In this document: piece by piece, positions 55,069 to 64,000 of the stretch
How the letters are laid out: every line of letters starts with the position of its first letter
Numbering within the stretch: the stretch's first letter is position 1
Source: Heterohyrax brucei
Taxonomy: Eukaryota; Chordata; Mammalia; Hyracoidea; Procaviidae
Assembly (NCBI GenBank): GCA_028571685.1
Contig: CM053166.1
Location: 60,288,111 to 60,352,110, forward strand
Reading direction: 5' to 3'
DNA length: 64,000 nucleotides
The notes under the pieces: model-generated
The model's database searches: none
The model's input: only the letters and a program-made list of their open reading frames with translations
What the model was told of the DNA's origin: nothing
Translations under genes and position numbers: made by a program

Positions 55069-58000
55069 TCAGTTATCTATTTTCTTTTCCGGTGTTTTGG
55101 TATTGTTAGTAATGTTTTGCATTGTGTTTTTGTTGTGTACTAGGACTTCAAATGTTGTCCCTAGTTTTTCTTCCACAATCTTTGTTGCTTTAGATTTTAT
55201 ATTTAGGTCTTTGATCAAATTTGAGTAAGTTTTTGTGCATGGTGTGAGACACGGGTTGTTGCTTTTTTCGTTTTCTGTTTTCCTTCAGATGGCTATCTAG
55301 CTATACCAACACTATTTGTTAATGAGACTGTCTTTTCTCTAATTTAGGAATGTTGGGCTTTTGTCAAATATCAGCTGCCCATAGGTGGATGGTTTTATGT
55401 CAGGATTCTCAAATTTGTATCATTGTTCTATGTATCTGTTTTTGTAGGAGTGTCAGGATGTTTTTGACTACGATGGCAGTGTATAAGGTTCTAAAGTCAG
55501 GCAGTGTGAGGCCTCTCACTTTGTTCTCATTCTTCAGAAGTGCTTTATTTATCCAGGGCTTTTTCCCTTTACATATGATGTCAGTGATTTGCTTCTCGTC
55601 TCATTAAAAATGCCATTGGAATTTGTGTTGGGAAATTGTTGTATCTCTAGATCACTTTGGGTAGAATAGACATTTTCATGATGTTAAGTCTTCCTATCCA
55701 CGAGCAATGTAAGTTTCTCCACTTACATAGGTCTGTTTTGATTTCTTGCAGTGCTGTCTTAGATTTTTCTGTGTATACATCTTTCATGTCTATGCTTGGA
55801 TTTATTGCTAAGTATTTTATCTTCTTGTGGGCTGTTGCAAATGGTATTGATTCAGTGATTTCTTTGTTGATGTCCTCTTTGTTAGTGTAGAGGAATCCTA
55901 TTGATTTTTGTATATTTGTCTTGTATCTTAGATCCATTACAGAACTCTTTTTATTAGTTTCAGTATTTGTTTTGTAGAGTCCTTAGGGTTGTCTGTGTAT
56001 AAAATCGTATTATCTACAAATATAGTTTTATTCTTCCTTACCAGTTTGGTTGCTATTTAATCCTTTTTCTAGCTGGATTTCTCTGACTAGAACCTCCAGC
56101 ACAATTTTGAATAAAAGGTGGTGACAAAGTGCATTCTTGTCCAGTTCACTCAAGGGAAACCCTTTTGGACTCTCTCCATTTAGGATGATGTTGGCTGTTG
56201 ACTTTGTATAAATTTCTTTATCATGTTGAGCAATTTCCTTTCCATTCCTATTTTGCTGAGAGTTTTTAACATGAATGAATGTCAGGCTTTGTCGAATGCC
56301 TTTTCTGCATCAATTGATAAAATTGGTGGTTCCAGTCTTTTGTTTAATTTATGTGGTAGATTACATTGATTGTTTTTCTAATGTTGAACTATCCTTGCAT
56401 TTCTGGTACCAATTCCACTTGGTCATAGTAAATTATTTTTTTTCTATATTTTTTAATTCTATTGGCTAGAATTTTGTTGAGAATTCTTGCATCTAATTTC
56501 ATGAGAGATATTGGTCTGCTATTTTCCTTTTTTGTAGTGTCTTTACCTGGTTTTGGAATCAAGGTTATGCTGGCTTCATAGAATGAATTTGGGAGTATTC
56601 CATCCTATTCTATTCTCTGAAATACCTTTAGTAATAGTGGCGTTAAATCTTGTCTGAAAGTTTGGTAGAATTCTCCAGTGAAGCCATCAAGGCCTGGGCT
56701 TTTTTGCTTGGGATTTTTTAAATACAGTTTTAATCTCATCTTTTATGATGAGTTTATTTAGTTGTTCTATCTCTGTGCTAGTTTAGGTAGGTAGTGTTTT
56801 TCCCAGAAATTTGTCCATTTCCTCTAGGTTTTGTTTGTATTACAGTAAAATTTTTCATGGTATTCTCCTTTACGTTTTTTTTTTTGCCTTTCAGTTGGGT
56901 CTGTTGTGGTATCACTGGTCTCATTTCTTATTTGGGTTATTTGCTTCCTCTGTGGTTTTTCTTTTCTCGATTTGGCCAATGGTTTATCAGTTTTGTAGAT
57001 TTTGTTTTTTAAGGAAACAGCTTTTGGTCTTGTTAACTCTTTCAATTATTTTTCTATTATTTATTTAATTTAGTTCTGCTCTAAATTTAATTGTTTGCTT
57101 TCTTCTGGTGCCTGAGATTTCTTTTGTCCTTCTCTTTCTATTGGTTTGAACTGTAGGGTTAATTATTTAATTTGGGCTCTTTTTCCTTTTTGGATGTATG
57201 CATTTGTTGAGACAAATAGACCTCTGATCACTGCTTTTGCTGTGTCCCATAGATTCTTGTAGGATGTGTTTTCATTCTCATTTGATTCTGTGAATTTTTT
57301 ATCACATCCTTGATTTCTTCTGTAACCCAGTAGTTTTTGAGCAAGGTGCTGTTCAGTTTCCATGTGTTTTTGTTTTTTCTTTTGTTGGTTTATACTTTCA
57401 TGGCTTTATGGTCTGAAAAGGTGCTTTGTAATATTTCATTACTGTGAATTTTGTTAAGGATTTCTTTGTGGCCTACTACGTGTTTAGTTCTGGAAAATGT
57501 TCCATGTGTGTTCAAAAAGAAAGTATACTTGGCTGCTGTTGGGTGGAATGTACTGTATATGTTTATGAGGTCAAATTGGTTGATTGAGGCATTTAGCTCT
57601 CTCCTGTCTTTATGGACTTTTTTTCCTACATCTTCTCTCCTTCACTGAAAGTGGTTTGTTGAAGTCTCCAGCTATTACTGTGGAATTGTATATTTCTGTT
57701 TTCAGTGCAGTTAGAGTTTCTTATACATGTTTTGGAGCCCTGTGTTTGGGTGTGTAGATATTTAATATGATTATGTCCTCCTGGAGTATTGACCCTTTGT
57801 CATTATACAGTGTCCTTCCTTTTACCAGGTGGTTGGTTTTACTTTGAAGTCTTTTTTATCAGAGATTAATAGTGCTGCTTTCACTCTTCTTTGAACGTTG
57901 TTAGCTAGACGTATTATTTTCCATCCTTTGATTTTTAGTTTGTTCCTGTCTCCAAGTCTAATGTGTATCATGTGTAGGCAATATATAGATGGGTCATATT

Positions 58001-58300
58001 ATTTTATGCAATATGCCACTCTCTATTTATTGGTACATTTAATCCAGTTACATTCAGGGTGATCATTGATAGGTATGAGATTAATGCTGTCATTTTGCTG
58101 TCTTTTTTTGTGCATTGTAGGCATTTCCTTTGTTCCACTTAGTTTTCTGTGTTGAGTCATTTTTCTTTATGTGTTTTCTTTTCATCTTTTTCAGTGTTGA
58201 TGGTTTTGTATTTGTTGAAACCATGTTTTTCTTGGTTTTTATTTTGGTGCATGGGATTTATAATTTTCTTTGTCTTTAATATTTGCTCCTATTTTTCAAA
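55069..58300 (-). pseudogene. L1 copy C ORF2, broken
   Basis: Antisense order: C-terminal region (55100-55640), RT (55640-56900; MDLRYKTNIQKSIGFLYTNK lies just beyond the catalytic motif, and TTGATAAAATTGGTGGTTCC lies in the FDKIQ region) and endonuclease (57160-58080). Very fragmented, with no frame longer than about 100 codons. The rest of its C-terminus and 3' UTR lies left of the nested block, at 43679-47631. Confidence 0.75.
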
Positions 58301-58489
58301 ATTTAAACTCATCTTTAATTTTTTGTGTTGCCTTTTTATAATATTTATGTAATGATGTTTGTGTTTCCCTGTTTTCAATGTTTTCCCTTTGATTTACTTT
58401 TTTGATTCTCCTATTTGTGCTGACATCCAGTTCCTCTATTCTGTGTTCTAGTCTTCTGTAATTGTTTGATATCACTGATTTTCTAACCA

Positions 58490-59390
58490 AAGGACTCCTT
58501 TTAGTATTCTTTGTCATTTTGTTTTGCTTTTTGCAAATTCCCTAAATTTGTGTTTATCTCAAAATGTCCTGATTTTGCCACTGTATTTGAGAGACAGTTT
58601 TGCTGGATATATTTCTTGGCTGGCAATTATTTTCCTTCAACATTTGGTATATGTCATCTCATTGCCTTCTTGCCTGCGTGGTTTCTGCTGAGTAGTAAGA
58701 GCGTAGTCTTATTGATTCTTCTTTGTAGGTTATTTTTTATTTTTCCCTAGCTACTTTTAAAATTCTTGTATCTTTAGTTTTGTCAGGTTTAATTATAATA
58801 TGCCTTTGTATCTTTCTTTTGGGATCTTCTTTGTGTAGAGTTTGATGAGTGTCTTAGATGTCTTCACATCTTTCTTGATATTAAGGAAGTTTTTGTCAAC
58901 AAATCTTTGACAGTTCTCTCTATATTTTCTGTTATTCCCCTGTTCTGGTACTCCAATCATTTGTAGATGACTCTTCTTGATAGAGTCCCACATAATTCTT
59001 AGTGTTTCTTGATTTTTTAAAATTCTTCCATCTGATTTTTTTTCTCAAACATTTTGGTGTCATGTGTTTTACCTCTGTCTCACTAATTCAGCCTTCTGTT
59101 GCCTCAATTCAACTCCTTTGACGTTCTATTGAATTGTATAATTCTGTAATTTTATTATTAATTTCTGAATTTCTAATTCTTGCTGCTGTGTGCTTTCTTG
59201 CAGCCTTTTCAATTTGTCATTATGATCTGCTGCATTTTTTTCTCACCCCCTTCCTGATCTTTTGAAGATTTCTAAATATTAATAATTTGTATTCTACCTT
59301 TGATACTTCCAGGAAGTTTTCTTCATCTTTAAAATTTCTTGATTTTTCTGTTTTGTTTCGGGTGCTTTCTGAATTTATTACAGTCAGCTT
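58490..59390 (-). pseudogene. L1 copy C ORF1, broken
   Basis: The piece at 58793-58993 contains HLQMIGVPEQGN, the conserved 'IGVPE' segment of L1 ORF1p. A C-terminal-domain antisense pattern lies at 58590-58720 (GTCATCTCATTGCCTTCTTG). Frames are badly broken. Confidence 0.7.
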
Positions 59391-60420
59391 TGTTAAGTGA
59401 TTTGATGTGGACTGTTATCCCCAAGCCATCAGCAAGTTGTTGAATTTATTTACTTTTGCTTACTGTATTCTACCTTTTTGTTTTGTTTTGTTTTGAAATG
59501 TCCAAATAAACTGGTTATGTGTGCTAGTTGGGTTTGATGCCTTTGAAGATCTCATGGGCTGCCATCAGGTGGCAAGAGCTATAAGTAGACATGTGAGCCG
59601 AGGAGCCTGTTTGCTTCTCTTGTATAAATATAGCTCAGGCATCAAGGTAGTCAGTCACTCTGTGTATGGTATAGGCTCTTCTATTGTTGTAGATGTCAGA
59701 GGTGACTGGTGTAGGCACAGGTACCTGGTTGTATGTGCTGTGGCAGGCAGGGGGCTAATAGCCATCCTTGACTATGTGTGAGGATGGCATGCCCCATTTT
59801 GTTTGAATCTAGGTGAAGTTACTGTTTGCACTCTGAACATCACCTCAAGTGAATGGGATGATTTCCTCCCTTCATTCCACTAGTTTGTTAAATTGTTACC
59901 TCTACAATTCTAAGAGAATGACTTGGAGTGGGCTTAAGGAGTCTTACATCTAGCTCAGTTAATGGTGTCAGCCTTCAGAGCTGGGGTGAGTGCAGAAAGG
60001 TGAGGGACAATCGCTGGGAAAAGAGAGAAATTTATCACAAAAGAAAGATTTAGACCTGTTCACCATAGGTAGACACCCTTCTTAACTTAGCTTTTGACAG
60101 CCAAGTGCTGCTTTTCACAGGTTCTGAAGGCTTAAGTGTACTTTCTGCTGTTTTTTGTCATTGAGGTAAATGCCCTCCAAATGCCTCCACTCTGCTCACC
60201 ATGCTGGCTGAAACCAGTTCCTGGTGGGTCAGGTCTGGCCAGTCCTATGTACTTCTGGTCCTATTTCCTCTTCCTTGTTGTTCAGTCTGATTTCCCAACT
60301 TTCCCTCTGATGTTCAGGGCTCCTAGGATGTCATATGTAATTAATTTATGTGTTCTTTTGGGTCTTTCTGCTAGAGGGACCACAAGAAGCATCTGACTAC
60401 TCTGCCACCTTGTCCCCAAC
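59391..60420 (-). other. L1 copy C 5' UTR
   Basis: About 1 kb to the L1 5' end. The plus-strand frames at 59521-59781 and 60136-60396 (86 codons each) are incidental. No sequence similarity to the 5' UTRs of copies A and B is obvious, which agrees with a different L1 subfamily. Confidence 0.55.
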
Positions 60421-61244
60421 TCTTTTTGTGTGTTTTATGTTTTGTCCAAAGTTTTATCTGTAATCACCAGAAGAGATGATCTGTATTGGGATTAGGCCAC
60501 TATGTCAGAAACAGAACTTCACTTACATTTTTTACTATGTTAAACATATTATAGATTTGCCATGTTGTTCCAGGGTATATTCATCTGCTAATTTTTTATT
60601 TTGTTAGTTTTCTTTACTTATAAAAGTTTCTTCATGTGCTGTGGAATTTTCTTTTATAAAATCGTTTTGAGAGATTTTTGTTTATTCTCTTTCTTTTATC
60701 TCATTGATATAATTCAAAATTTATAGTCTATGAACTATCTCAGCAACATTTGTGTAAGTATAGTACTATTAGTAATAGTAAATAATATTTGCATGTCTTT
60801 TACTACATGACATGTTCCATTCCAAGTGTTTTATAACACACTTCTATACTTTTAGAATAAGCTGTTATGTATCTGCAAAAACTCTTACAGAGATTTTGAT
60901 AAACATTATATTAAATCTACGGATCAATTTGGGAACAACTGGAATTGTTACCATATCAAGTGTGCCGATTCAACGACTTCAGCATTTATAGAGAACTTCT
61001 CTGATTCCTTTCATCAATGTTTTGTAGTGGTCAGTATGCAAGTCCTGTACACGTTTTGCTAGATTTTTATCTACGTATTTCATTTTTTGAGTGATTGTAA
61101 ATTATATTGTATTTCAGGTTTCCATGTGTTCATTGCTAGTATATAGAAGTACAACTGATTTTTTTTATGTTGATCTTGTACCCTGTAACCCTGCAAAGCT
61201 CATTTATTAATTCTAGGAGAGTTTAAAAAATTATGTGTATATCT

Positions 61245-61940
61245 CAAAGCTGTGGTGGTGCAGTAGTTAAGAGATCAACTATTAACCAAAAGGTGGGCAG
61301 TTCACCAGCACATGATTAGGAGAACCAGATGGTGCTACCACCAATGTCAGCTGCGATGGGGCACACAGTGTTGGATCCCTGTGGCAACACAAATGAAAAG
61401 AGTGGTGCACCTTAACAACTCCACCAAAAGACCACAATTGACAGTCCAATGTCCCAGAAATTCCTCTGGGAGCATGGCCCCTAGACCTGTTGCTGCCCCA
61501 GAGCATCATTTGTTAAGGAAGTCAACTCTTTGGACAGGAATGGATTCAACTTGGGGATACAGGGTGAACATATGGAGTGTCCACTTTATGGTTCTATGTA
61601 TCTACAGGATGCTGTCCTACTGGCTTCTTACCAAAAGGTAGAGGAGAGGGTGGAGGGGAGAGGATAGGAGATTCTTAGCAAGATGTGACATGTGTAGAAT
61701 GGAAAGGAAGAGTGTGCTGTCACTGGGCAAGGAGACCAGAGGGAACTGTAGTAGAAAGGCATGTATGCAAATTTAACTTGGAGTGTATACTACTTTCCCC
61801 CAATCACAATTAAAAAAAAAAAGTAGGCAGTTCAACTCCACTAGCCACTCCTTGGAAAACCTATGGGAAAATTTTATTCATCCTGCATGGTTCCTATGAT
61901 TCAGAATTCATTCAATGGCAATGCATTTGGGTTTGGGTTT
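61245..61940 (+). mobile_element. AfroSINE split by an L1 3' end
   Basis: Head at 61245-61310 (CTGTGGTGGTGCAGTAGTTA, AAAAGGTGGGCAGTTC). The body resumes at about 61823 (GTAGGCAGTTCAACTCCACT, CACTCCTTGGAAAACCTATG) and ends near 61940. GGGCAGTTC/AGGCAGTTC at the break looks like a short target duplication. Confidence 0.8.
61311..61822 (+). mobile_element. 5'-truncated L1 3' UTR with poly-A tail
   Basis: TAGACCTGTTGCTGCCCCAG, GGATGCTGTCCTA, AGGAAGAGTGTGCTGTCACT and an A11 tail (61811-61821). It matches the reverse complement of 62300-62620 and the fragment at 10295-10560. Non-coding. Confidence 0.75.
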
Positions 61941-62287
61941 TTTACATATAGGCAATCATGTTATCTGCAAAAAGGGGAAGTTCTATTTTTTTCTTTCCAA
62001 ATTTTTTATTCCTTCTCTTGCTTTATTGCACTGACTAAGAGTGGTAAAAGCAGATAAACTGCCTTCTTCCTGATCTTAGGAAGAAACTTCAGTGTTTGAT
62101 CATTAAGTACGATATTAACTTTAGGATTTTTGTAGATACTCTTTGTTAAGTAAAGAAAATTTCCCTGTATTCCTAGTTTTCTGACTTTTGTCCTGAATGC
62201 ATGTTGAATTTGGTTGGTACTTTTTTCTGCATCAATTGATGTCATTGTGTTATTTTCTACTCATTTTTCTTCATGTAAATATTTGTT

Positions 62288-64000
62288 TAAATTCTGATTA
62301 AGTGAAACCATATAATCCAAATTAATTTTGTATGCCTGCCTGTCTCTCTAATTCTGCTCTCCTTGTCTTATGAGAGCACACTCCTCCTTTTGATTCTATA
62401 CTTGTATCCTCTTAACAAGCCCCTGTCCCCTCCTCTCCACCCTCCTCACCGATCTATAAACAAAACCCTAGGACAGCATCTTATAAATCCATAGAGCCAT
62501 AAACAACACACACTGTGTGGTCACATTGTGTCCCCGAGTCCAGTCCACTTTTGTCTGAAGGGTCGAATTCAGTAGTGTTTTCTGGACAGGGGCAGCAACA
62601 GGTCTAGGGACCTTGTTCCCAGTGGACCCCCAAGACTACTGGACCATAAATTGTAGAATTTTAGTAGAGTTCTTGAGCTGCACTCCTTTTTTTCTCGTGT
62701 TACAACAGGAACTCAACACTGTGTGCCCCATCACAGCTGTCTTTGGTGGTGGCTGGGCGCCATCTGGTTCATGTGGTTGCACATTGGTATAGTCTCCCAT
62801 TCACATGAATCCTTCTGTCTTGTGAGCTCTTTTTAACCTTGCGTCCTTGTTGTTCTCAGTGATCGTCTGTTCCAGATGAGTTGGGGAAATTTGATGTATC
62901 TCATAAGGCAGCTTGCTAGCTTTTAAGACCCCAGATGCCACTCACCAATGTGGGGGTGCAGGAGACTCTCTTAGCAATAAGCTAGTTATGCCAGTTGGCC
63001 TCAATGTCCCCTGAGAGCATGGTTCACCAGACCCTGCCCCTGCTACTCTTTCATTGCAATATTGGGTTGAGATTAGAAGAGCTTTCAGTTTATGGTAAAG
63101 TCCAGTTGAGTTGATCTGCTTTATACTGTGTGCTCTCAATGCTTTCACCTAACCAAATCTCGATCAACTATTTAATCTATAACCAATCCTCTCCCTCCCT
63201 CCCCATCTTTGCAGCAATCTAAGAGTCTTTTCTTCTGTACATAAGTCTGTTTTTAAGTCTTTATAGCAGGGGTCTCCTTCAATATTTTGTCCTTTCACCA
63301 CTGACTGATTTCATTCAGCATGATGCCTTCCAATTGATATCAGGTTATGAGATGCTTCCTCAAGTCATCTTTATCATTGCATAGTGTTTCATTGAGTATA
63401 TGTACCATAGTTTGTTTAACCACTCATCTGTTGACAGGCATCTGGGTTGAATCCATCTTTTTGCTATAGTGGACTGTGCTGCAGTGAACTTTTATATGCA
63501 TGTATCTGTTCATGTGACAGCTTTTATTTCTGTAGGATATATTCTGAAAAGTGGGATTACTGGATCAAATGGTATATCCATTTCCAGCTTTTTAAGGAAG
63601 CACTAAATTGCTTTCCAAACAGGTTGCACCATTTTGCAATCCCACCAGAAGTGTAGGAGAATTCTGATCACTCCATAGGCTCTCTAGCATTTGTTGTTTT
63701 GTGGTTTTTGTATTATGTCCAACTTTGTTGGGATGAGATGGTACCTCGTTGTAGTTTTGGTTTGGATTTCTCTGATAACGAATGATTGTGAGCATTTCCT
63801 CATGTGTCTTTTGGCTGCCTGAATGTCCTCTTTGGTAAAGTGTCTGTCCATTCATCTCCTTTGCCCATTACATAATTTTTTTTTTTTTTACCTTTTTCTT
63901 GTTGATAATTTACAGGACCTTGTAGATTATGGAGATCAGATGTCAGTCTGACATACAGTTGCCAAGTATTTTTTTCCCATTCTGTAGGTGGTCTTTTAAC
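62288..64000 (-). mobile_element. LINE-1 copy D, 3' end; continues beyond window
   Basis: 3' UTR at 62288-63200, similar in layout to 43680-44515 and 45761-46100 of copy C. The ORF2 C-terminal antisense follows (CTTTTGGCTGCCTGAATGTC, CCTCTTTGGTAAAGTGTCTG), closely parallel to 34034-34850 of copy B. The window ends within ORF2. Confidence 0.85.

Larger units (their letters stand above)
43679..60420 (-). mobile_element. LINE-1 copy C, 5'-complete host of nested insertions
   Basis: The 3' end is at the left after a T-rich run (43675-43700). The 5' end near 60420 reads TTGGGGACAAGGTGGCAGAG on the minus strand. After subtracting an AfroSINE, the LTR block 44516-45760, the LTR 46633-47416 and the LTR/provirus block 47632-55068, about 7.1 kb of L1 remains, a full-length size. 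The L1 text is continuous across the joins. It is more diverged from copies A and B than they are from each other. Confidence 0.85.
60421..62287 (-). mobile_element. Older L1, partial ORF2, interrupted
   Basis: Antisense of an old L1 RT region: TTTATCTACGTATTTCATTT, GCAATCATGTTATCTGCAAA (catalytic-motif region) and ATGCATGTTGAATTTGG, TCTGCATCAATTGATGTCAT. The minus frame at 62006-62245 reads MTSIDAEKSTNQIQHAFRTK, in the position of the L1 DAEKAFDKIQ block. Interrupted by a SINE at 61245-61940. Confidence 0.65.

Noticed and set aside
1..64000. The two window edges fall at almost the same place in L1 ORF2, as if the sequence were circular.
   Set aside because: Both edges lie in separate minus-strand L1 copies (A and D) that share sequence, and the window length is arbitrary.
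1..64000. CRISPR array, tRNA, rRNA or other non-repeat RNA gene.
   Set aside because: The only tRNA-like sequences are SINE heads and the retroviral primer site. The only short tandem array with regular spacing is the 41-bp repeat in the proviral leader, which has no unique spacers.

Overview
The window is mammalian nuclear DNA, almost certainly from an afrothere and most likely an elephant (proboscidean). The strongest sign is at least 14 copies of a tRNA-derived SINE of the AfroSINE type. Its head carries A/B-box-like motifs and its tail resembles the end of an RTE/BovB LINE, and several RTE/BovB LINE copies lie alongside. I found no host protein-coding gene, tRNA, rRNA, CRISPR array or bacterial feature. 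Nearly all the open frames are pieces of decayed transposable elements.

Layout. 1-5757: an L1 on the minus strand, complete at its 5' end, with its 3' end outside the window. 5758-17845: low-information sequence with scattered SINEs, MIR/L2 remnants, one MLT1-type LTR and L1 3' ends. 17845-20200: an RTE LINE on the minus strand. 20361-27692: a cluster of one LTR family (called LTR-A here; MaLR/ERVL-like), including a two-LTR element with an internal region at 23479-25536. 29339-34033: RTE LINEs on the plus strand, with a mariner transposase remnant that forms an inverted repeat. 34034-41187: a second 5'-complete L1 on the minus strand, holding an LTR-A copy and an inverted piece of ORF1. 42290-43678: an ancient L1. 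43679-60420: a third L1 on the minus strand that has become a stack of nested insertions. 60421-64000: an older L1 and the 3' end of a fourth L1.

The most informative locus is a betaretrovirus-like (class II) endogenous provirus on the minus strand at 47815-54725. It sits inside an LTR-A copy, which sits inside the third L1. Two 298-bp LTRs bound it, flanked by a perfect 6-bp target duplication. An 18-nt primer-binding site matches the 3' end of tRNA-Ile(AAU). A leader with five 41-bp tandem repeats precedes gag, pro (dUTPase, protease and G-patch), pol (RT, RNase H and integrase) and an env reduced to a short N-terminal piece plus the transmembrane subunit. Both expected -1 frameshift heptamers can be seen. 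The coding regions are broken by in-frame stops, and env has a large deletion, so the copy is defective. About 13 mismatches between the two LTRs (about 4 percent, counted by eye) make it old, but much younger than the MIR, L2 and MLT1 remnants around it.

Target-site duplications of 4, 5 and 6 bp on the different LTR insertions match the integrase habits of class I, class III and class II retroviruses. This lets the order of insertion be read directly. All repeat family names were assigned by eye, without a repeat library.
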